Positions 1-5,053 of a stretch of DNA of 5,053 bases are shown here, piece by piece (the stretch's first letter is position 1; each line of letters opens with the position of its first letter). The position numbers were made by a program, and so were the translations under genes. The stretch is from Pseudomonadales bacterium. GTDB lineage: Bacteria > Pseudomonadota > Gammaproteobacteria > Pseudomonadales > DT-91. The notes below the pieces were generated by a model, which ran no database searches, had not been told where the DNA came from, and saw nothing but the letters and a program-made list of their open reading frames with translations. Where the stretch lies: NCBI GenBank assembly GCA_013215025.1, contig JABSRR010000192.1, forward strand, positions 1-5,053, in the 5' to 3' direction.

Positions 1-563
1 ACAGCCAGCTCCACACCACCTCGTTTATAATTACCCTGTTTACCATAGGGTATGCGCGTTCCCTCAGGAAAAATTAATACCGGCATTTTTAACACTTGCA
101 GCCTATGCAAACCAATGCGCAAAAGTTGCGAAAATGCTTTTCTACCTTTATGGCGGTCGATGGCAATCGGCTTGGTCATAGCAATGCCCCAACCAAAGCT
201 CGGCATTAGCAATAAAGAGCGCTTCATGACCGTGCTAACCGGGTTTAATAAAATAAACAGAAAAAATGTTTCCCATGGACTTTGGTGCTTACAAAGCGCC
301 ACATAAGGTGTGTTAGGTAAATTATCTAGCCCCGTAATTTTATAGTTTATACCCGCAATGTATTTTGCCTGTAGTATCAGCAAACTGAGCAGCCGAGTTA
401 AACAAAACCAGCGCCACTTAAATGGCAGCAAAACAAATAGCGGAATAAGGAAAATTCCGCCAGACAGGATGCTTGGAATACTGATGATATAAAACAGCAA
501 GGAGCGCAAGAAGCTAACGAATGTAGCTTCAGGCAAATGAGCATTTTTATTCTTCTTAGCCAT
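1..563 (-). CDS. HdtS/PlsC-type 1-acylglycerol-3-phosphate acyltransferase (3' end cut by window edge)
   Basis: Probable membrane-bound lysophosphatidic acid acyltransferase, which adds the second acyl chain to make phosphatidic acid in phospholipid synthesis. The visible 187 codons begin with a short basic N-terminus (MAKKNK), then a hydrophobic segment at about residues 22-47 that should anchor it in the inner membrane. Acyltransferase motif I is KHQSPWET (catalytic His93, acidic Glu98, an HX4E version of the usual HX4D). A motif II-like PIAIDR lies at 132-137 and the substrate-binding FPEGTRIPYG at 165-174. From memory, KHQSxWETFF and FPEGTRIP are typical of the Pseudomonas PA0005/HdtS branch, which is about 250 residues long, so some 60 residues are missing off the left edge. 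The ATG start is well fixed because an in-frame TGA lies a few codons upstream. No clear Shine-Dalgarno is visible, and the start codon lies in an inverted repeat. The family is confident; the exact acyl substrate is not determined. Confidence 0.9.
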   Translation of the reverse strand, partial: MAKKNKNAHLPEATFVSFLRSLLFYIISIPSILSGGIFLIPLFVLLPFKWRWFCLTRLLSLLILQAKYIAGINYKITGLDNLPNTPYVALCKHQSPWETFFLFILLNPVSTVMKRSLLLMPSFGWGIAMTKPIAIDRHKGRKAFSQLLRIGLHRLQVLKMPVLIFPEGTRIPYGKQGNYKRGGVELA

Positions 564-631
564 AGCAAATGGAATTCACAAATTCACGATATTATCAGAT
601 ATTTACCGTGATCGCTTTGTGAATTGCTATG
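561..631 (-). repeat. Long imperfect inverted repeat over the acyltransferase start codon
   Basis: Three pairs of arms nest in this gap: CATAGC (561-566) with GCTATG (626-631), AATTCACAAA (573-582) with TTTGTGAATT (616-625), and TCACG (584-588) with CGTGA (607-611). That makes 21 potential base pairs, with a 6-base bulge (567-572), a small internal loop and an 18-base terminal loop. In minus-strand RNA the outer stem would pair the AUG of the acyltransferase (563-561). No T-run follows the hairpin in the transcribed direction, so it does not look like a terminator. AATTCAC also occurs twice in tandem (573-579 and 581-587). The arms are read directly; a regulatory role, a protein-binding site or a dispersed repeat are all unproven possibilities. 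Confidence 0.6.
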
Positions 632-642
632 AAAAAATAGAA

Positions 643-1281
643 TTACGCTGCAAGAAACTCTGCGCGCGTGCTCGACTCTTTAAAAACACCACCGAGCGCT
701 GTCGTTGTGGTGCTAGAGCTAGCATCCATGATGCCTCGCGCTTTGACGCAGTAATGTAAGGCATCGATTTTAATCGCAACGTCGTCAGTTTCCAGCAAGG
801 TTTGTAAGGCAACCAACACTTGCTGAGTAAGTCGCTCTTGCACTTGAGGTCTACGCGCAAAAAATTGCACAATCCGATTCAGCTTAGATAAGCCCATCAC
901 TTTTTCATTCGGAATATATGCAACGCTTGCGAAACCATCAATTGTAATAAAATGGTGCTCACAGGTGCTTAACACCGTAATGTCTTTTACTTTGACCATT
1001 TCGTCAACACGCATTTTATTGTCGATCTGCGTAATTTTTGGAAAATGACTGTAATCAAGTCCGGAGAACACTTCATCAACATACATTTTAGCTATGCGAT
1101 GCGGAGTTTCCGTCAAGCTATCATCATTTAAATCGAGACCGAGCGTTTCAAGCACGCTGGTCATGGCAGTTTTTATGCGGTCATATTTTTGATCACGGTC
1201 GAGACCCGTCTCGACCAAGGGAGTTTCTAATCCTTTTGCAATCAGGGCATCTTGAACACGCTTTGCTTCGTCTGAGATCAC
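643..1281 (-). CDS. folE: GTP cyclohydrolase I (FolE)
   Basis: Cytoplasmic, zinc-dependent enzyme (a homodecamer in E. coli) converting GTP to 7,8-dihydroneopterin triphosphate, the first step of tetrahydrofolate synthesis and also the entry to pterin and queuosine precursors. Nearly the whole chain aligns with E. coli FolE. Recognisable blocks are [37 protein letters not shown] with the first zinc Cys and His, [22 protein letters not shown], and HYCVKARG with the other zinc Cys. The C-terminus is a few residues shorter than in E. coli. The start is uncertain. The frame stays open to a TTG at 1347, but that codon overlaps a TATAAT box and would probably not be in the mRNA. GTG codons at 1290 and 1281 both fit the homologues. 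I chose 1281 because GGTGA lies five bases before it and [13 protein letters not shown] begins where related proteins begin, giving 212 residues. It appears to have its own promoter. Confidence 0.96.
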   Translation of the reverse strand: MISDEAKRVQDALIAKGLETPLVETGLDRDQKYDRIKTAMTSVLETLGLDLNDDSLTETPHRIAKMYVDEVFSGLDYSHFPKITQIDNKMRVDEMVKVKDITVLSTCEHHFITIDGFASVAYIPNEKVMGLSKLNRIVQFFARRPQVQERLTQQVLVALQTLLETDDVAIKIDALHYCVKARGIMDASSSTTTTALGGVFKESSTRAEFLAA

Positions 1282-1286
1282 TAAAT

Positions 1287-1291
1287 TCACC
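1287..1291 (-). promoter_or_regulatory. Candidate folE ribosome binding site
   Basis: On the minus strand GGTGA stands five bases before the GTG at 1281-1279. GGTGA is complementary to the 16S rRNA 3' end (part of AAGGAGGTGA). No comparable signal precedes the GTG at 1290, so this motif decides the start chosen for folE. It is a short match and so only moderately reliable. Confidence 0.45.
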
Positions 1292-1346
1292 AAGGTTTGA
1301 TATTGGAATTGGGCTTTTGATACGCCGGCAGGTGTTGAGCAGATCA

Positions 1347-1376
1347 ATTATACCTGATTCAAGAAAAAAATGTGTA
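1347..1376 (-). promoter_or_regulatory. Probable sigma-70 promoter of folE
   Basis: The minus strand has a perfect -10 box TATAAT at 1352-1347. A -35-like TACACA (4 of 6 to TTGACA) lies at 1376-1371, separated by an 18-base T-rich spacer. Transcription should begin near 1340, leaving an untranslated leader of roughly 50-60 bases before the GTG starts. It lies just after trkH, so folE can be expressed independently of the K+ uptake genes. The -35 is weak; the -10 is the strong part of the call. Confidence 0.55.
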
Positions 1377-1427
1377 ACTGGCGAGATCACGCTAATCAAG
1401 GCCCCTAGGGCTGATTAACGGCGCCAG
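1364..1427 (-). terminator. Candidate terminator after trkH (nested inverted repeats plus T-run)
   Basis: On the minus strand the end of trkH enters nested inverted repeats. The outer arms are CTGGCG/CGCCAG (1427-1422 with 1383-1378). The inner arms are TAATCA/TGATTA (1417-1412 with 1398-1393) and GCCC/GGGC (1411-1408 with 1404-1401), closed by a three-base loop. A run of seven T follows at 1370-1364, seven bases beyond the outer stem. The trkH stop codon (1417-1415) is inside the inner stem. The gap before the T-run and the internal loops make it a non-classical intrinsic terminator, so it may be leaky or only an RNA-stabilising hairpin. Confidence 0.4.
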
Positions 1428-2866
1428 AAAGCGGGTGTAAACAACACCAATAAGGTAAAAATCTCCAGTCGGCCCAACAGCATTGCCAAGCACATAACCC
1501 ACTTTGCTGCCGTACTAACATCTCCATAATGGCTGGCCACTGCGCCAAGGCCAGGCCCTAGATTATTCAGCATGGCTAATGATGCTGAATACGCGGTAAG
1601 AAAGTCTAAACCGGTCATCATCAGCAGCATAAACAGGGCAAAAAACACCACGATATAAATAGCAAAGAAACTCCACACTGCTGATAACACAGGCGCAGGC
1701 ACTTTACGTTTGCTAAGCTTCAAGGGAATAACTGCATTGGGATGAATCAAATGACGTAATTCTCGCAGCCACTGTTTGACAATCAGTAGCACGCGAATCA
1801 CTTTAATACCGCCACCGGTAGAACCTGCACAGCCCCCAACCAAACTGAGCAACACAAGCAATATCGGCATAAAAGACGGCCAGCTGGCAAAATCGGTAGT
1901 GGTAAAGCCCGTCGTTGTAGCCATCGACACCACTTGAAACACGCCTTCAGCCCAAAAATAGTTCAGCTGTTGATCTAGTCCATAAAACCAGCCAGCAATC
2001 AGCACTATAATAATCATTGTGAGGATAAAGGCGGCATAAAACTTTGCCTCTGAGTCGCGTAAGTACTGCCACATAATGCCTTTTTGCCAGGTCATGAAAT
2101 GCAGCGCAAAATTAATCCCCGCGACAAACATAAAAAAACTGGCAACGGCATAAATAAGTGGACTATCAAAATAGCCCATCGACGCGTCATGTGTTGAAAA
2201 GCCCCCTATCGCCAAGGTAGAAAAGCTGTGACAAATAGCATCAAATACAGACATCCCGGCAAGCCAGTAGCTGAATGCACAAATCATGGTCAGCGCCGAA
2301 TAAATAATAAATAACCACTTAGCCGTTTCAGTAATGCGCGGCGTCATTTTAGAATCTTTCACCGGCCCAGGCGTTTCGGCACGATAAAGCTGCATACCGC
2401 CAATACCTAGCATCGGCAAGATCGCAACCGCAATAACGATAATACCAATACCGCCTAACCACTGAAGCTGCTGACGATAGAACAGAATCGACTGCGGCAA
2501 TTGATCAAGCCCGGTTAATACCGTGGCACCGGTAGTCGTTAGACCCGACAGTGACTCAAATACGGCATCAACCGCGGTTAAATCTAAGCTAGCATCAAAT
2601 AAAAATGGCACTGCACCAAACACTCCTAGCACCAGCCAGAATAATGCGGTAATTAAGAAACCATCGCGCGTTCGCAACTCTGCCTGCGCTTTGTATACAG
2701 GCACCCAAATCGTTAAGCCTGCGGCAAAGGTAAATAGAAATGCATAAATAAAGCTGCTATGCGCGCCGTCTTGATAAAGCATCGACACCGCCAGCGGGAT
2801 AAGGTGAGTCAGACTGAACAACATCAGCAGCACACCTAGAATTCTAAAAATAATGGCTACATGCAT
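1415..2866 (-). CDS. trkH: Trk potassium uptake protein TrkH
   Basis: Inner-membrane K+-translocating subunit of the Trk system, gated by the TrkA ring on its cytoplasmic face. The 483 residues equal the length of E. coli TrkH, and the alignment is colinear from the first residues (MHVAIIFRILG against MHFRAITRIVG), which supports the ATG chosen. It is strongly hydrophobic throughout. The four pore repeats of the SKT family are visible with their filter glycines: TTTGAT (Gly113), AIGGFSTHDAS (about Gly222), MATTTGFTT (Gly320) and NNLGPGLG (Gly437). The intramembrane gating loop GGCAGSTGGGIKVIR lies at 344-358, and an arginine in GRLEIFTLL at 466 corresponds to the conserved gate-facing arginine. 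The protein ends FTPAFWRR as in relatives. It follows trkA by 48 bases with no obvious promoter or strong Shine-Dalgarno between, so the two are probably cotranscribed. No defect is seen. Confidence 0.97.
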   Translation of the reverse strand: MHVAIIFRILGVLLMLFSLTHLIPLAVSMLYQDGAHSSFIYAFLFTFAAGLTIWVPVYKAQAELRTRDGFLITALFWLVLGVFGAVPFLFDASLDLTAVDAVFESLSGLTTTGATVLTGLDQLPQSILFYRQQLQWLGGIGIIVIAVAILPMLGIGGMQLYRAETPGPVKDSKMTPRITETAKWLFIIYSALTMICAFSYWLAGMSVFDAICHSFSTLAIGGFSTHDASMGYFDSPLIYAVASFFMFVAGINFALHFMTWQKGIMWQYLRDSEAKFYAAFILTMIIIVLIAGWFYGLDQQLNYFWAEGVFQVVSMATTTGFTTTDFASWPSFMPILLVLLSLVGGCAGSTGGGIKVIRVLLIVKQWLRELRHLIHPNAVIPLKLSKRKVPAPVLSAVWSFFAIYIVVFFALFMLLMMTGLDFLTAYSASLAMLNNLGPGLGAVASHYGDVSTAAKWVMCLAMLLGRLEIFTLLVLFTPAFWRR

Positions 2867-2914
2867 GAATTATTTCGCTGCTAACGGCCTGTTACTTTGT
2901 TTGAAAGTCATTCA
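2867..2914 (-). other. trkA-trkH intergenic spacer
   Basis: This 48-base gap has no convincing -10/-35 pair, terminator or strong Shine-Dalgarno. The bases before the trkH ATG contain only a weak purine stretch (GCGAAA). It is read as an operon-internal spacer. Confidence 0.5.
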
Positions 2915-4288
2915 TTAAATAAAGGTGAAGCCAACCGAGAATAATTTTTCGACTTCTCGTATTGAGTGCTTATCAACCAGAAATAGGATTACGTGGTCAT
3001 CACTTTCAACCACTACGTGACTATGCGCAATAATCACGTCTTCGCCACGCACAATACAGCCAATAGTCACGCCATCTGGCAAGGCGATTTCTGCCAAACT
3101 GCGACCCACAACTTTAGAACTTTTTTCATCGCCATGCGCGATGATTTCAACGGCCTCGGCCGCGCCCCGTCGTAGCGAATAAACGTTCGAAAACTCGCCG
3201 CGACGAACATGTTTTAATAAACTGCCAACCGAGACCTGCTGCGGCGATAAGGCGATATCGATTTCGCCGCCCTGCACCAAATCTACATAGGCCATATTGG
3301 CGATTAGGGTAATAACTTTGGCCGCGCCCAAGCGTTTAGCCAACAAGGACGACATAATATTTGCCTCATCATCATTGGTTAAGGCGCAAAAAACATCACA
3401 GCTATCAATATTTTCTGATACTAACAAATCTTTATCCGAGGCATTACCATGCAATACGATTGAGCGATTAAGATTATCTGATAGCTTTTCACAGCGGTCG
3501 CGGTTTCGATCGATAATTTTCACTTGATGACGATGCTCAATAGCCTTCGCTAAATTCGAGCCAATATTTCCGCCGCCAGCAATCATCACGCGCTTATAAG
3601 GTTTATCATGGCCGCGCAACTCGCTCATCATCATCGATATATGCTCTCTCGCGGCAATAAAGAACACCTCGTCATCGACCTCAATAACCGTATCGCCCTC
3701 TGGAATAATCGAGCGATCACGACGAAAAATGGCGGCAACCCGGGTGTCAATGTTTGGCATATGGCGTGGTATCTGATTCAGCGCCTGACCAACAATAGGC
3801 GCACCGTAAAACGCCTTAACCCCCACCAATCTGACTCTATCATCGGCAAAGTCAACCACTTGCAGCGCCCCCGGATGTTCCAGCAAGCGCTCTATATATT
3901 TGGTCACCAGCTGCTCAGGGCTCATTAAGAAATCAACCGGTATCGCCTCCTTACAAAATAAGTCTTGCTCGCGGGTATAGCTATTGTGGCGTACACGACA
4001 AATCTTGGTGGGCGTCTTGAACAAGGAGTAGGCAATCTGACAGGCCATCATATTGATTTCATCGCTGTCGGTCACTGCGATGATAATGTCCGCATCCTCG
4101 GCGCCAGCTTTTTTTAGGGTCGACGGGTGAGAGGCATAGCCCGTGACGGTGGCAATATCCAGCCGATCTTGCAACTCACGCAGCTTCTTACGATTACTGT
4201 CAACAATGACAATATCGTTTTTTTCACTCGATAAGCTTTCCGCTATCGAGGAACCAACCGAACCTGCGCCTAGTAATAATATTTTCAT
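2915..4288 (-). CDS. trkA: Trk system NAD-binding regulatory protein TrkA
   Basis: Peripheral cytoplasmic protein that binds NAD(H) and nucleotides and controls K+ flow through TrkH/TrkG. The 457 residues match the family length (458 in E. coli). It has the duplicated architecture expected. The first RCK N domain has the Rossmann motif GAGSVG at 7-12 with acidic Asp30 at the end of beta-2. The first RCK C domain spans about 141-225 (GALQVVDF, DTRVAAIFRRDR). The second RCK N domain has GGGNIG at 238-243 and Asp260. The second RCK C domain spans about 370-453. Conserved blocks such as TNDDEANIMSSLLAKR (304-319), YVDLVQGGEIDIALSPQQ and SLRRGAAEAVE are intact. The ATG start aligns exactly with E. 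coli MKIIILGAG. It lies 15 bases after rsmB, an arrangement also seen in E. coli, and directly before trkH, so regulator and channel are likely made together. Confidence 0.98.
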   Translation of the reverse strand: MKILLLGAGSVGSSIAESLSSEKNDIVIVDSNRKKLRELQDRLDIATVTGYASHPSTLKKAGAEDADIIIAVTDSDEINMMACQIAYSLFKTPTKICRVRHNSYTREQDLFCKEAIPVDFLMSPEQLVTKYIERLLEHPGALQVVDFADDRVRLVGVKAFYGAPIVGQALNQIPRHMPNIDTRVAAIFRRDRSIIPEGDTVIEVDDEVFFIAAREHISMMMSELRGHDKPYKRVMIAGGGNIGSNLAKAIEHRHQVKIIDRNRDRCEKLSDNLNRSIVLHGNASDKDLLVSENIDSCDVFCALTNDDEANIMSSLLAKRLGAAKVITLIANMAYVDLVQGGEIDIALSPQQVSVGSLLKHVRRGEFSNVYSLRRGAAEAVEIIAHGDEKSSKVVGRSLAEIALPDGVTIGCIVRGEDVIIAHSHVVVESDDHVILFLVDKHSIREVEKLFSVGFTFI

Positions 4289-4303
4289 CGGATCATCAAG
4301 TGT

Positions 4304-5053
4304 TTAGCACGGCTTTTGCAATCTTGCATAGTAAAATCCATCTTGCGCCCTGTGGTCTGGCAATAGTTGCCAACCATAGTCGGTTTGCAACCCGTTTGGC
4401 AATGTTATTGGTAAAACTTTCACCGCGGGCTGCTGCGCGATAAAGCCTGCAATCACCGCATCGTTCTCTTGCGGCAAAATTGAGCAGGTTGCATATAGCA
4501 GGATGCCACCAGGCGCTAAGCACTGCCACAGTGTCAGTAAAATCTGTAACTGCTGCTGCGCCAGCATATCGATGTCTTCGGCTTGGCGCAGTAATTTAAT
4601 ATCGGGGTGACGCCGAATCACCCCGGTTGCACTGCAGGGCGCATCACAGAGAATACGGTCAAATGGCTGGCCATCATACCAGGCGCTTAAATCTGCAATA
4701 TCAGCAGCCACCAAGCGCGCTGACAACTGCAGCCTGGCTAAATTTTCCGCAACCCGCTGTAACCGATCAGCCTCGAGATCGACCGCTAACAATGATGCAA
4801 GGTCCTGCTGTGCCTCTAAAATATGCCCGGTTTTACCACCCGGCGCAGCGCAGGCGTCAAGCACGCGTTGCCCAGGCTGCAAATCTAATAATGGGGCACA
4901 TAGCTGCGGCGCCTCGTCCTGCACACTGAACAACCCCTCAGCAAAACTTTCAAGCTTAGTTAGCTGCTTAGGCTTGTCCTCTAAGTATAAGGCTGCCTGC
5001 GATAGCACCCCGAGTCGACTGTTTATGCCTTCGCTTTTCAGCTGCTGCTGCAG
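4304..5053 (-). CDS. rsmB: 16S rRNA (cytosine-967 C5) methyltransferase RsmB, C-terminal part
   Basis: S-adenosylmethionine-dependent enzyme that methylates C967 of 16S rRNA on the small subunit. The frame is open to the right edge, giving 249 visible residues of a family of about 430. The missing part is the NusB-like N-terminal RNA-binding region and the start. The catalytic Rossmann domain is complete. In fragment numbering, the SAM-binding motif DACAAPGGKTGHILE begins at 66, an acidic Asp at about 92 (AVDLEADRL) should bind the SAM ribose, motif IV DAPCSATGVIRRHPDIK has Cys140, and motif VI YATCS has Cys190, which corresponds to the family's nucleophilic cysteine. The pair of cysteines marks an active RNA m5C methyltransferase. 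A GTG further in (5008) is not the true start because homology continues upstream of it. It is probably in the common def-fmt-rsmB-trkA order, with fmt off the window. Confidence 0.96.
   Translation of the reverse strand: MQQQLKSEGINSRLGVLSQAALYLEDKPKQLTKLESFAEGLFSVQDEAPQLCAPLLDLQPGQRVLDACAAPGGKTGHILEAQQDLASLLAVDLEADRLQRVAENLARLQLSARLVAADIADLSAWYDGQPFDRILCDAPCSATGVIRRHPDIKLLRQAEDIDMLAQQQLQILLTLWQCLAPGGILLYATCSILPQENDAVIAGFIAQQPAVKVLPITLPNGLQTDYGWQLLPDHRAQDGFYYARLQKPC

Noticed and set aside
52..306. Open frame of 84 codons on the plus strand
   Set aside because: Antisense to the acyltransferase, whose motifs occupy the opposite strand; no family resemblance.
576..623. CRP-like TGTGA/TCACA half-sites in the folE-acyltransferase gap
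   Set aside because: The half-sites are not in the TGTGA-N6-TCACA arrangement; they are the arms of the long inverted repeat.
591..625. Possible promoter for the acyltransferase with GATAAT (596-591) as -10
   Set aside because: The only good -35-like hexamer (TTCACA) is about 21 bases away, too far, and no match exists at 16-18 bases.
1282..1340. Riboswitch or leader peptide in the folE leader
   Set aside because: The leader is only about 50-60 bases and I see no conserved riboswitch core or a convincing small frame with its own ribosome site.
3608..3928. Open frame of 106 codons on the plus strand
   Set aside because: It lies entirely antisense to the strongly conserved trkA and its translation shows no recognisable family or hydrophobic pattern.
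4296..4529. Second minus-strand frame of 77 codons at the end of rsmB
   Set aside because: Overlaps the conserved RsmB C-terminus, including the YATCS region, in another frame; no independent support.
4627..4929. Open frame of 100 codons on the plus strand
   Set aside because: Antisense to the catalytic domain of rsmB. The His/Pro/Ala-rich composition is what a shadow frame of such codons gives.

Overview
This is an ordinary housekeeping stretch of a gammaproteobacterial chromosome. All five genes lie on the minus strand, so they read from the right edge to the left. In transcription order they are: the C-terminal part of rsmB (16S rRNA m5C967 methyltransferase), trkA (NAD-binding regulator of K+ uptake), trkH (K+ channel subunit), folE (GTP cyclohydrolase I), and the first 187 codons of an HdtS/PlsC-type lysophosphatidic acid acyltransferase cut by the left edge. 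The proteins are strongly similar, from memory, to E. coli RsmB, TrkA, TrkH and FolE. The acyltransferase resembles Pseudomonas PA0005/HdtS. The moderate base composition, the rsmB-trkA-trkH order and the nearby acyltransferase suggest a Pseudomonas-, Cellvibrio- or marine-gammaproteobacterium-like organism. In Pseudomonas this neighbourhood lies close to oriC. The lineage and the oriC proximity are inferences.

Right part (2867-5053): rsmB ends 15 bases before trkA, and trkA ends 48 bases before trkH. The three look like one transcription unit whose promoter is beyond the right edge. TrkA (two RCK modules) and TrkH (four pore repeats) together form the Trk potassium system. RsmB is unrelated in function and is a common upstream neighbour of trkA.

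Middle (1282-1427): the trkH stop codon sits inside a set of nested inverted repeats followed by a T-run. That is the best terminator candidate in the window. The same T-run forms the spacer of a probable sigma-70 promoter with a perfect TATAAT, which would start folE afresh. The TATAAT overlaps the longest possible folE start (TTG), so the true start is probably one of the two GTG codons further in. The one preceded by GGTGA is preferred.

Left part (1-642): after folE comes a 79-base gap holding a long imperfect inverted repeat. In the transcript, its outer stem would pair the acyltransferase start codon. This is the most unusual non-coding signal in the window. I see no mobile element, CRISPR array, tRNA, rRNA or recognisable riboswitch, and no convincing previously undescribed system. 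No stretch over 300 bases is without a gene.
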